A stretch of DNA of 20,279 nucleotides, taken from assembly GCA_008931825.1 (NCBI GenBank), contig QXVZ01023368.1, forward strand, positions 1 through 20,279, read 5' to 3'. Numbering within the stretch: the stretch's first letter is position 1; every line of letters starts with the position of its first letter. The position numbers were made by a program, and so were the translations under genes. Positions 1 through 10,000 of the stretch are shown here, piece by piece. Under the pieces are notes generated by a model. The model was not told where the DNA came from. It made no database searches and saw nothing but the letters and a program-made list of their open reading frames with translations. This DNA is from Phallusia fumigata. Its lineage: Eukaryota; Chordata; Ascidiacea; Phlebobranchia; Ascidiidae.

Positions 1-63
1 GTTTGCCTTCTCTGATGTTGAAGCAAGCAGTAATCCAGCTTCAGGCTAAAAAACACTTAAAAC

Positions 64-1360
64 TTGTAACTTGTAAAAAAGTTGTTCAACAATAAAGAAG
101 AGATTGCAATTTCACTCACTGAAAAAACTGCCCAGTTAACAGTCATTGGGTAACTTTTAATGAACTTCAGAAACCGTCTGTCAAGGTTGGCCTGTAAGGA
201 TTTTTACATGAGCATTTATATACACAACTGCTGTTCTGATGTAATGTTACCATAGTTACTAATGCTGACCTGGTAAAATTCGATTCCTTGTTCGGTCACA
301 AACACGATATCAAAGGGATTTATCCAATGAAAAGTAATTATTTTGTTTGTTTTTCCCTGAAAGTACACAAGTGTTTTCATGAATACAAAAAGACAGTGAG
401 TGGAACAATGGTGCTCAACTTTGCATAACATGGTTGAAAGAATTTTCGTTTGCCAACGAAAGTGCTATTGCTTAGGTACACAATTCTATTTCACAAAAGT
501 CAAAGTATTTGTGTTAAGTATGGTGTTACTACTGATTTTTAAATAAAAGGCTGAGACTGCTACCAGTTTGTCTAATGCAGTGGTTCTCAACCTTATTTAT
601 TCTATGGAATCAATGAACGATATTTTACGTTAAATTGTTCCATATTCACATCAGTATGTTAGAAAGTGAAACTGAGCTCGAAAGTAATATATTTTTTTTA
701 GATTTAAAAAAACTTATTACAAAATTCATCCCTCACAAATATAAAATTTCCCAACAGTGGGACATTCCCCCTGGTGAGAACCACTGGACTAATGTGTTCG
801 TTACGTACCTTGCATGTTTGTGAATACTCAATTGGGTCTGTGGTTCCGTCAACAAAGTTTGAAAACTCCTGCATACATAAGGGCACTTGACACATAGGAA
901 CATTATTTTACACATAAACCTACCATACATATATTTGTGTTGAAATCATGCAAGATAATATGGTTAAAAAAGTATTACCACTGATTTTTCATTGCGCTGC
1001 ACTGCTAACACTTTCTGTTGACCCGAAAACTTGATTGATATTAATGGACCTTTATTCTTAATAGGAAAAGTCAAAAATGATTTTTCAGTGGGTCCCTTCA
1101 CTGTGACACCAGTTTCACCACTGCATCGCACAGCAAAAACCTTAAATCAAACATACAGTATTACTTTGCTGCAAACAATACATGGATGAAAAGTAGAGTA
1201 ATGGCACATACCAATTAGCTTTAACAACAAGCAATAATTTGCTTAATACCTGTCTGTTTAAATCATCATAGAATACATTTGTAACAGCGCTGGCGGGATC
1301 GAACCTAATTGGATTCTTTTCCAACTCAAAGCAATAGGAGCTGCTGGAAGAGTTAGACAT
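64..1360 (-). CDS. RMC1: RMC1 (regulator of MON1-CCZ1), 5' part, five coding exons
   Basis: RMC1 (C18orf8/Mic-1) is the third subunit of the metazoan MON1-CCZ1 complex, the Rab7 exchange factor on late endosomes; its N-terminal half is a beta-propeller. Minus-strand exons: 1250-1360, 979-1140, 809-868, 270-356 and about 64-191, all with GT-AG borders and all in phase. Exon 1 starts at a true ATG (1360) and encodes MSNSSSSSYCFELEKNPIRF, parallel to the human start. Exon 2 contains VFAVRCSGETGVTVKG and KVLAVQRNEKSV; exon 4 contains DIVFVTEQGIEFYQ, nearly identical to the human IVFITDQGIEFYQ; exon 5 contains RFLKFIKSYPMTVNW. About 182 of roughly 650 residues are present; the rest lies beyond the left edge. 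The exon 5 donor (near 64) is uncertain. A hAT MITE lies in the intron between exons 3 and 4. Probably the last gene of an operon with PPIL2. Confidence 0.92.
578..786. mobile_element. hAT-type MITE, 209 bp, in an RMC1 intron
   Basis: The left end reads cagtggttctca and the right end is its exact inverse, tgagaaccactg. The element is flanked by gtctaatg (570-577) and gactaatg (787-794), an 8-bp target-site duplication with one mismatch, as for hAT transposons, whose ends often start CAGTGGTTCTCAACC. It encodes no transposase, so it is non-autonomous. The right duplication ends 14 nt from the splice donor of RMC1 exon 3. Confidence 0.85.
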
Positions 1361-1418
1361 TTTTATAGTTCAATTGTTCCATTTATCCAAAAAAGTTATT
1401 TATACAGCTAGATCTAAA

Positions 1419-1441
1419 GCTGAAAAAGCAAAAGGTTTATT
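1419..1441 (-). promoter_or_regulatory. PPIL2 poly(A) signal next to the RMC1 splice/trans-splice acceptor
   Basis: On the minus strand AATAAA (1441-1436) is followed by ccttttgctttttcag, a strong polypyrimidine acceptor ending at 1420. RMC1 starts 59 nt further on, at 1360. A poly(A) signal directly coupled to an acceptor is the arrangement expected between two genes of a spliced-leader operon. Alternatively the acceptor belongs to an ordinary 5'-UTR intron. Confidence 0.65.
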
Positions 1442-1672
1442 GAAACACCCATATTTTGGGGGAAATAATCAACAAATAACATGAAAGAATTATTTGTTGT
1501 GCACATTGAATTTACAAATATTGACACTTCCAGATACAACTATCCAAACAATTGTCACAATTTTTTTTGGACATCCTAATTAGCCACAAAAATATGCAAT
1601 TCGCAAAAAAAACAAGTGGTATACGAAAACTGTACACAATTAATAAGCAACAATAAAATAAATCACAAGCAG

Positions 1673-3223
1673 CTACCAGGAACTAAAATCATTCAACTGA
1701 GAAGCAAGCTTGGTTTGCCTCTTTTGGTTCACAACTGGTATAACATCGTCCTTTGTAGCTTTAGTGGCAGCACTGTTAATGTATTTTCCCACTCCTTTTT
1801 TGAATACTTTAGGTTTAATAGCAGCCCGCTTGGTTGATCTGAGCTCTTCCTCTTCTTTCTGTTTGGCTTCAATCTCCTCCTGTCTTAGGTTGGCAAGTTT
1901 TTCATCTGCCTCTTCGTATGGATCGACGAACACAAGAGCACGCTCCAAAACTATTTTCTTGCCAGGAATGTCCGTCTTTTTGTCAGTCTCCACTGCTTCA
2001 AGTTTACTAAGAGTCGCAAGGCCTCCAACAAGCTTTCCAAAGATAGTGTGTTTTCTATCCAAATGCTTGCAAGAACGGAATGTGATAAAAAACTGAGATT
2101 TGTTTGTGTTCTTGCCTGAATTTGCCATGCTCAGGATTCCTCTTTCAGAATGGGATAAATTGGAGCGAAACTCATCTGCAAATGGCTCACCCCATGCAGA
2201 TTCACCCCCACGACCGTTTCCAGATGGGTCACCCCCTTGGATCATGAAATTACGAATCAGGCGATGAAAAATTGTGCCATCATAGTAGCCTTTCTTGCAC
2301 AGCTTAATAAAGTTTTCACATGTTTTTGGCACCATATCACAATGTAACTCAAGGTTTAAGTCACCAAGGTTTGTGCACAGCCTCACATAGCCTTTCTTCT
2401 TCACATAATCATACCTTACTGCATCCGTCTCTCGAACTTTGACCTCCTGCTCAAGGGCGGGTGTTTGTGCAGTAGATGTAAAGGAAGCAGAGACTTTTCC
2501 AGTTGAAAAGTTTGAAGTGTTAAACTTGTCCAACTTTGGTTGCTTTTTCGCCGGTTTCTCTCTCAAGATCTCATCACCCTTATAATTTTTGTACAGCTCA
2601 TCAAGAGTCTGCGATGTTTCAGCGTTGGTGCTCTTCATGTAATACCTAGGATCTGATTTTGCTTTCAAGTCAGCATCTGGCAGTTGTTGGTTATGTTTAA
2701 GGTGGTAAAAGTTCTGCAGGTTAAACTTATCCAAATTTGATGGGTCTTGAATGGTGATGATGTCAGCACGAGTAAATACTTTATCAGTGAGGAGGTCCCT
2801 CCAGTTTTTGGGCTTAATGTTCAACTGCTCGACTGCATCATAGGAGTACACATTGCCAGTGGTCGCAATAGCAACAATGTGGGTGTTTTCATTAAAAACC
2901 TTAAACAAAACCGGGCAGTGGTATTTTCCATCAGCATTTTTGTGGAAAGTAACCTTTACCAGTGACTTTGCATCAATTTTCTTGCCAGAGATGGGGTTGG
3001 TGCCATACTTTTTCAACCATGGAACAATGCTTAATAAATCAAACACATGACCCTCTTTAGTACACATGGGGTTTTCGACAGGCTGTAGGGAGATGCTGCA
3101 GCAAAAGAATGGCAGTCGACGAAAGTCAGCATTTTCCACTGTCTTTTTGTGGCCTCCATAAAAGGCAGCCCACTCTTTTCCGGTGATGTACATCTTGTCA
3201 CTTTGATGTTGACGCTTGCCCAT
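1673..3223 (-). CDS. PPIL2: PPIL2, U-box E3 ligase/cyclophilin-like protein, intronless
   Basis: PPIL2 (Cyp60/CYC4) is a nuclear protein that joins an N-terminal U-box (ubiquitin ligase) to a C-terminal cyclophilin domain and associates with spliceosomes. The single open exon gives 516 residues (human about 520). It starts at the ATG of MGKRQHQSDKMYITGKEW (3223); the reading frame extends five codons upstream but has no other ATG there. The U-box region spans about residues 35-105 (RRLPFFCCSISLQPVENP, then VFDLLSIVPWLKKYGTNP). A conserved middle (NTHIVAIATTGNVYSYDAVE) follows, then the cyclophilin domain at about 278-433 with FHRLIRNFMIQGGDPSG and SQFFITF. The tail is Lys/Glu-rich and ends in NDFSSW, like human GDFSSW. 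His387 occupies the site of Trp121 of cyclophilin A, which argues against classical isomerase activity and strong cyclosporin binding. It lies between ATP23 and RMC1 on the same strand. Confidence 0.98.
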   Translation of the reverse strand: MGKRQHQSDKMYITGKEWAAFYGGHKKTVENADFRRLPFFCCSISLQPVENPMCTKEGHVFDLLSIVPWLKKYGTNPISGKKIDAKSLVKVTFHKNADGKYHCPVLFKVFNENTHIVAIATTGNVYSYDAVEQLNIKPKNWRDLLTDKVFTRADIITIQDPSNLDKFNLQNFYHLKHNQQLPDADLKAKSDPRYYMKSTNAETSQTLDELYKNYKGDEILREKPAKKQPKLDKFNTSNFSTGKVSASFTSTAQTPALEQEVKVRETDAVRYDYVKKKGYVRLCTNLGDLNLELHCDMVPKTCENFIKLCKKGYYDGTIFHRLIRNFMIQGGDPSGNGRGGESAWGEPFADEFRSNLSHSERGILSMANSGKNTNKSQFFITFRSCKHLDRKHTIFGKLVGGLATLSKLEAVETDKKTDIPGKKIVLERALVFVDPYEEADEKLANLRQEEIEAKQKEEEELRSTKRAAIKPKVFKKGVGKYINSAATKATKDDVIPVVNQKRQTKLASQLNDFSSW

Positions 3224-3271
3224 TTTGAAGCCACACACAATACTTTGTTTTTTAAAATTAAAGTCCTAAGT

Positions 3272-3285
3272 TCTGTGGAAAACAA
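3272..3285 (-). promoter_or_regulatory. Candidate acceptor upstream of PPIL2
   Basis: The minus strand reads gttgttttccacag, ending at 3273, 49 nt before the PPIL2 ATG. It fits a trans-splice acceptor or the end of a 5'-UTR intron. The space between the ATP23 stop and this site is only about 196 nt. Confidence 0.45.
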
Positions 3286-3468
3286 CATGAAACCAATATT
3301 AGAGGTTGTTTAGTGACAGTGGCACACATTCCCACAACTAAACAAGCAAATTTCTATTTGAAATAATTGAGCATTTAGTTTAAAAAAGATAATGCCACCA
3401 AATAAAAACAAACTTCACTATTTTAAAAATACGTTGATAACTTTTCTAAGTTTAAAAAACCCAAGGCT

Positions 3469-4119
3469 TCATTTTACAGAATATCTATGCCTAGTTTGAT
3501 ATGCCTTGTAGGAAAGCTCCGCTTGCTTATTAGTAAGTGGCATGCGGTCAAATGGTTCATGATCATTGTAGCAAGATGGAAACACTTTGTCCAGGAGAGC
3601 AGAAGTATCACTTTCAATCCACTCAGGAAACATGGCACGAAATGACATCAGTGCACTTTTGCGGACACACCGTTTATGATGGTCTCGCAATCCAGACATG
3701 ATTGCACTTATTTTGTGGTATTTAAGCATACATTGTCCGCTGAGAGCTGCTGCCCGCACTTCTGTGCACATCAGATGACTGGGATTGTTGTACATATCAA
3801 TCTCGGCTCTGCAGTGATCAAAAGCATGAACCAACTCGTGGCTGAGCAGATGAGTCATCAATAGCCGCCTTTCCCGCTCTGTGTAAATCTTAGCAAATTG
3901 ATTTTGACACAGAACAATTTGATTATTAGATGGATCAAATGCTCCGTATACGTTGCTGTGTCCCTTGCACTCTTCAATCGCAATGTGAGTATCCGGATTC
4001 ACAGCACAACCAGCGTCGGCCATGGCTAGCATGAGCATGTTTACAAACGGAGAAGAATGTTCAAATGACAAGACTTTATTTAGCAAGGCTCGTGTTTTCT
4101 GTTTTGAAACATCTGCCAT
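3469..4119 (-). CDS. ATP23: ATP23, mitochondrial inner-membrane/intermembrane-space metalloprotease, intronless
   Basis: ATP23 (XRCC6BP1/KUB3) is an M76-family zinc metalloprotease. In yeast it matures the Atp6 precursor and helps assemble the F1Fo ATP synthase in the intermembrane space. The frame is open to 4149, but its first ATG is at 4119 (MADVSKQKTRALLNK), giving 216 residues. The zinc motif HELVHAFDHCR is at about residues 94-104, with catalytic Glu95. Other family-conserved segments are GCAVNPDTHI, GAFDPSNNQIVLCQN, CTEVRAAALSGQC, HHKRCVRKSA and SCYNDHEPF. The many conserved cysteines fit the oxidative folding known for the yeast protein. An acceptor-like acag lies 33 nt upstream of the ATG (4151-4154). 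No canonical AATAAA lies between its stop and PPIL2, consistent with it being the first gene of an operon. Confidence 0.96.
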   Translation of the reverse strand: MADVSKQKTRALLNKVLSFEHSSPFVNMLMLAMADAGCAVNPDTHIAIEECKGHSNVYGAFDPSNNQIVLCQNQFAKIYTERERRLLMTHLLSHELVHAFDHCRAEIDMYNNPSHLMCTEVRAAALSGQCMLKYHKISAIMSGLRDHHKRCVRKSALMSFRAMFPEWIESDTSALLDKVFPSCYNDHEPFDRMPLTNKQAELSYKAYQTRHRYSVK

Positions 4120-4154
4120 GTCAGACGTGGAATCTTCTTGCTTCCGCAACCTGT

Positions 4155-4751
4155 TTTATAAGGTCCTTCAGTAAATTTTCTGGCTATTATCTTATGTTTC
4201 TTTACGCTATTTAACCTAAATTCAGAATCTTAGCGCGACGTCTTGCAAAAGAGAAACGCCAAGGGGAATTTTCGTCACATTCAAACCGCTAGGTGGAAAC
4301 GTATACACAAATACTTTGTTAAAAAGGTGCGAAAAATTCTAATTCGCATTATTACTTTAAAAAACGTTGCACTAAGTAAATAAAGTGATTACACGATAAC
4401 TTGTTGTCATGTACTGCTACTCGTTGTCTTGAATTAAGCCTCGGTTTTACAGATAACGATGTGAACCGAAACTTTGTATGTCCCTGAAACCGTAGTCAAT
4501 ACATGCTTTCATTGACTATAACTGTTTCATCGACTATGAACACACTTTCATCAAAGCTAAATGTTTAATCTAATGAAAGCTCCGAAGTCGAAGCAGCCTA
4601 CACATTTTTCAGGCCACTTTGTTTAATTGAGTAATCTATTGTCTAGAAAGGCATGATTGTTTTATTTTGAGTCCTGGCGAGGTTTAGTCTTTTTTATGGC
4701 AATTTACACTAAAATTCAAAAAATGCAAACAACAAAGTGGAAAAAATATGT
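4155..4751. other. Intergenic region between the KIND-FERM 3' end and ATP23
   Basis: No gene seen. As the 5' flank of ATP23 it probably holds the promoter of the ATP23-PPIL2-RMC1 cluster. A GACGTC palindrome (CRE-like core) is at 4237-4242 in a slightly GC-richer stretch. A short imperfect repeat (tttcat-gactat) occurs at 4507-4556. No TATA box could be assigned. Confidence 0.4.
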
Positions 4752-4757
4752 TTTATT
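4752..4757 (-). terminator. Poly(A) signal of the KIND-FERM gene
   Basis: AATAAA on the minus strand, the first canonical signal after the predicted stop at 5207, giving a 3' UTR of about 450 nt. A second AATAAA is at 4671-4676. The 4758-5206 interval shows no conserved coding sequence. Confidence 0.55.
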
Positions 4758-5206
4758 TTGTAGTTTGTTGTTCAGAGCATAATAATACTTACAAAAAAAC
4801 AAAAAATAAGTGTTGAAAAAAGTACAAGCGCTATAAAGAAAAATACCATCACAGTTTATGTAAGGTCTGTTTGACACAATGGCACAGTTGAGAGATTATG
4901 ATTGTACTTGCAATGGCCTGAAAGTCATATTGTTGCAAATTTGTTATGTAGTTAAAATAGCTAAAGCACACACAGAAAAAACTTCTTCACAATATGGGAA
5001 GAACTTGACACTAAATGTTCTACTTAGGTAGAATTTTCCAAGTTGTATGTTGCTAAACAAATGAAAATAGACAGCAATATACCTATATCACAGTATAATA
5101 CCAAACCAAAATCACTACTAACATACACAGCAAACACAACAGATAAATTCGCAGGTAGGTAACATTATGGAAATAGTAGTAACAGCAAAATTTAACACCT
5201 GATTTA

Positions 5207-7060
5207 TCAAGATGAGTCAGAGTGGTAAAATGTGATACCAGTTGAACTGAAAGATAAAGTGGATTAGTAAATTTTTGTTGCAATTTCATATGTTTTATGT
5301 TGTAAATGAGAACAGTAGGAAAATTTTTGACACCATTAGACAAGTGTATCCTGTTTTGAGGAAATGTACATAAAAGCTTACCTGAAAGAATTTGAATGAC
5401 ATGACGATGAAGGTGGATCATCTAAACAAATGATGCAATGTAAAACATTACAACAATAAAAAAACCATAATGTCCAATTCAAATATTATTGTGACCTATA
5501 AAATGCTAACAGAATTTTAAAAAATAACAAGCTAATATTTCTTACCAGCCACATTATCATAAATGTGTTCCATCTCTGCTGCCTTGTACTTTGCGCTACA
5601 AAAAAACACCAAAGTTAAAAAAACGTTTTGCTATGTAATCAAACTGTGACATCTAAAAACTTTTACAGACACAAGAACAAATGATAAAAAGGCAATGGAT
5701 TTTTTTACTTGCAATTATCTTAGATACATATGACTCCAAATCATGCTATTAAACACAGTAAAAATAGAGACAGGGAAAAAAAGACAATGTACATGGAAAT
5801 TTTGATTATGGCATACGTATTTACCTAGAAGTTGATGGAATACTGCTGTTGAGGCTTTCACAATTTTGTGACACATCTGTGCTCGATGAGAGAGAAGTTC
5901 GATAGTAATCTCTTGCTGTCTTATGGATGGAATCATCGTGCTGTTCCAATTCACTTTCCTAAACAAATGCTGTTGTATCAACTTAATCACTTTGATTGCA
6001 AAATGTATTAGCAAAAAAACGAAACGGGTCAAAACATAGCACAAAACAGGAAATACTAACTTAATATGTCATTAATGACCTGGATAGTTCTATTTATTGA
6101 ATGCAATTATTTACAAACACTATAACATTTGCTGCTCTTATTTTTCATGTCGGTTGTAGGCCTAATTGTTTTTTGCTACTGCCATAACCCCTTTGACCAC
6201 TTTTGATAAATGTCAAAAAAAATTACCTCAGAAGATTTTGGACACAGCTGGTCACTGAATGATCCACTTTCTGAAACTGGTGATAAAACACAGAGTAAAA
6301 AAGGCACATAATGGCTTGTTTGTTTAAACATATTTTGCTAGATGTGAAATGTTTCTTTAACAAAAATTTAATTTCAACTAGCTAAATGCACTATTTACAT
6401 TATTAATAATGTTCACAAATAAATGGGCTAGCATAAATATTCACAAAAAATTCTCTAATTCAATGAGTTTTTTGTCATTAATAAAATGAAAAAGAGGTTT
6501 AAAAGCATGCAAGTAATTCATACACAGTTACACAAAAACAATCCTACCTGTAACTTCAACTTTTTGCCTAGCTGCCCTTGTAACTGGTGAAATATATTCA
6601 TCATTTGGCACCGACCAGGTACTTCTGGCATCCGACAACCCCGGCGTGGAGGTTGCAATTTTCTGTTGTCTCCTCCGAGATGCAGAAGAGCTTGAGGATG
6701 CAGAAGATGGTCTTCTAATGGTTCTAAAGCTCCGGACAAAATGGCTAGGCGTGGATACAACTTCTGCTGGGGGTTGATGGGTTTCAGCAACTATTTGACC
6801 ACGGACTGTGCTTGACTGTGATTTTAGACTTGATTTTCTAACAGCAGCCATATCAACACTTAGCCTACTTGATGAAGAACTACTGATAGTCAGTGGTGTT
6901 TTAGGTGTAGTGGTGAACTTCTTGGGGTAATCAACGGAACTGTTTGTAAAGCAAGATTGTAGGGGCGACCTTGACGGTTTTTGTGTCTGATCTATGGATG
7001 TTTTGCGTGATGGAGATGGGTTGGCAGACGACGAGAGCTTGGTCATGTCATCAAATAGCC
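5207..7060 (-). other. Ser/Arg-rich C-terminal tail exons of the KIND-FERM gene
   Basis: The 3' part of exon 13 (6548-7143) and exons 14-18 encode about 275 polar residues with runs such as ISSSSSSRLS and RRPSSASSSSSASRRR. Basic-Ser motifs (RRPS, SPSRKTS) could be phosphorylation sites for basophilic kinases. It looks disordered. No PDZ-type GLGF motif was found here or down to ATP23. Exons 16-18 are only 40-50 nt and are supported by phase and splice borders alone. Confidence 0.7.
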
Positions 7061-10000
7061 CCAATGATGAGACTTTGCGACACGGTTTTTGTATGCTGTA
7101 GAACTGATGAAGCTTTCCAATTACTGTTAGTAGGTAGTTGGCTCTGTAAGTTAGGATTGGATTTAGAGGTAAAAAATTGATTTTTCCAAAATTTCATGAT
7201 TCAGGACCCACCGTTGTTGAACTTTCTGATAAAACTTCAGCTTTATGTCAGGATTCACTACAGAAAATGTAAGTTTCCGATTCTGAAAATCAAAACACCC
7301 AAGCTTAAAATGAAAGTAAGTTCCATAAATGAATTTTTTGAAGTATTTTACACATCACCAAACAGTTTGTGATTTAACAGGAAATGTTTATTTACATAAT
7401 AACCTTGCAATTCATTTTCTTGAGATCAGTCCATTTCAGAAAATGTCGTTTCATGCGAGAATTGTTGCTCTTGAGATCAAAAACAGAAATTCCTCTTGGA
7501 CCCGCACCCAACCAAGTGGCATTTTCATTTTTGCACGACTTTGACTGTGATATAATAAATGTACAAAATATACCGATTGAACACCACAATACTTTTGTGT
7601 GTAATTAATGGAGATGAGTTTACAGAAAAAGATACCCCTTCACCTCTTCAAATAGAACCAACAATAAGACTTGTGGTTTACGTATGCTGTTGTAATGCAA
7701 GTTTTGTGGCACATTCGTAGTTTTTGTTCAGTTACTTTAGTTTGTAAAGTTAACAAGTTTTACCCTGTAGGTTTTGTGGAAGTTAGTTCCGTATTCCTCA
7801 AGATTTGAGCATCTTCTGAGAAACAAAACTTGAGCCTCCTTGTGGCCAATGCCGGCAAGTTGCCTATGCAGCTTCATCACTTGCTGGCACACATGAGCTG
7901 TACCGAGCTGAGTGACAACATGAGAGGGTACAAACTCATCAATCTTGAAATATTCATTCTTGTACTCCTGAAAACGATAAAAATATTTATACAGCCACTG
8001 AAACGCAATAGCAAGGCAAACTAAAATGTCTGGTCAAACATTTTAACTTGTGGGGCAATTTTGTGTTAAATCCCTACTTCATATAACTTTTGTACCAAAA
8101 ACTTCAATGCCAAGATTCTTGATCATAAAACCAGGCCTAACTGAAGGTTTAGGCTTATTGTTGAATTAACCTTGGTGCATGATTAACTAATCAGATTTTT
8201 ACCAATACATGTAGATATTTAGAAAAGTTTAAACCTTTCAAAAGCAAAGTAGGTTGGGCAAGATACACAATTCTGTTTTTTAAAACTGTAATTTGATTTT
8301 TTTTAAGTCCTAACATTAATCCCTTAAAATAGGAAATTCGAATTATTTATGTTGCCAATTTTCAGGAACATTTTTCGAATTCACTCAAAAATAACCTCAT
8401 GATTGACAATCCAAACAGTTTCAGCACCCTTCCCAGGTTTATGGAAACAAAAGAGGCAAAGTAAACATGAGAGAACCGGCGGCCAGACGGCAAAGCTGGT
8501 AGTCGATATTAATCAAAACATTTAAACAATAGAATGCCCTCTTTCTCTCGACTTCGAATGGTGGAACGCTACACAATAACTATGTCAACATCTTATGTCA
8601 TCAGAGCACATGTGAAGGCTGAATTATATTATTAAGGATACAGTTGAGGGCTTTTGGTCATTGTTACATCAGCTCTTAGCAACCAAGAGTATTTTTTTGC
8701 TTCGCAACACAAAAGTGAGATTTTGTTTGCATTTGGGATCTGTGTCGGACTTCAGTGAACTGATACAAAAGCGAGTTGGTCGAGAAAAAAAATAAGGTAA
8801 TAAGTGGTCAGCTTGTAAACATATCTTGTAAAGTGTGCAGTTTTGGTTTGAAACTAATTTCATATTTTAATCCTATGAAAGTTTAATTAAAATACAGTCT
8901 TCAAGTGACATTCAAAATAAATACACAAAGGTATTGATGGTTTTTATTACAGTTTAGAAATAAAAATGAGTGCGTTCAGGTAAGGTAAATGAACATAAAA
9001 AAATAAGAACAATAAATAAGCTGATAATTACTGATTTTAGCTATGCCTGTGATTTTTAGTTTAACACTAAATTAAACTTTTCATCATGGTGCTTGCAACT
9101 CTGCAAATTATCCAGAAGCAAAGAATGTAGTAAATGAAAATCTATTTCAAAATATACTGTTAGTGTAACAATTTAAATTAGTTCAAATTGCAGAATGAAT
9201 AAGTTTAATTTAAGTTAGAAATGTTGGATGTTCATGTGTAGTGGGCAAAGTAATTGAACATCCCAAATTAATAACTTCAACTTTAACTAATTTCGATGTT
9301 GTGAGTAAAAATGTGATTTTATAGAAATAGTTAAACTACAATATCCTGAGGCAAAGTAGTTTGAACTTAATTTTTTGTCTTTCATTTAGAATGCACCAAA
9401 CTACCTTGTGAAATTAATGCTATTTTTAGGCAAGTCCAAAGTGCTCTAAAGATGGGGAAAACAGATAAATCAAAAAAGAAAGCAGAGAAAAAGAAAGAAA
9501 CAGCTGCGAAAAAGAAGGAATCCACAGCTGCTCTGACTCGTGAACCAAACGACATTAAGGATGTTCTTCAGTTGTTCAGTAGACTTGAAGAAATGGTGGT
9601 GGATGGGGATCCAAGGGTACGAGAAGCCCTCAGCCAAAAACCAGGTAAATGCTTATGTTATTTGCAGTTGTTAATACAGCATCATGGGGCATTTTTGGCA
9701 TCCTTAAAGAATAAGGCAAGCATCCTCAATCAGATTTTCACAGCAGAAGAAAGTTTTTTATCAAGATTGCTGAACATCAAAATTTTGTCATTAGGAATGG
9801 AAAAAACTACACCTTATTCTGAATTACATTTGTCGCATTTACACTGAATTCATATCTGGCATTAAAGTAGAAGATAAAAGCCAGTACACTGGTGTAAAAA
9901 ACATTTTGTACTTTTTAATAAACTCTGCGTTATTTACACACAAGTACTGGCTTGTATCTTCTCATTGAAACTATGAAAAATGTCAATAGTATACCTAAAT

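Larger units (their letters stand above)
7968..9429. other. Large FERM intron, part 5' of the nested gene
   Basis: No conserved exon was found on either strand. It is intron of the minus-strand KIND-FERM gene and upstream flank of the plus-strand nested gene. A short GC-richer patch lies near 8475-8490 and could mark the nested promoter, but no start site can be named. A fold-back sequence lies at about 9176-9296. Confidence 0.5.

Noticed and set aside
635..823. Plus-strand ORF of 62 codons
   Set aside because: It lies almost wholly inside the hAT MITE and has no transposase-like or other recognisable sequence.
1710..2096. Plus-strand ORF of 128 codons
   Set aside because: It is the reverse-strand shadow of PPIL2; Ser/Leu-rich translation as expected from antisense of a coding exon.
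5083..5421. Minus-strand ORF of 112 codons with a hydrophobic end
   Set aside because: It runs through intron and exon sequence in a frame that differs from the phase-consistent exons 5382-5421 and 5207-5246.
8660..8695. Possible RFX X-box (ttagcaac) upstream of the nested gene
   Set aside because: Only one half-site matches; the other half is absent at the required spacing.
8669..8863. Minus-strand ORF of 64 codons, considered as a missing FERM exon
   Set aside because: The flanking FERM exons join directly (GDYQQ to EYKNEYF) in phase 0 and match relatives without a gap, so no exon is missing.
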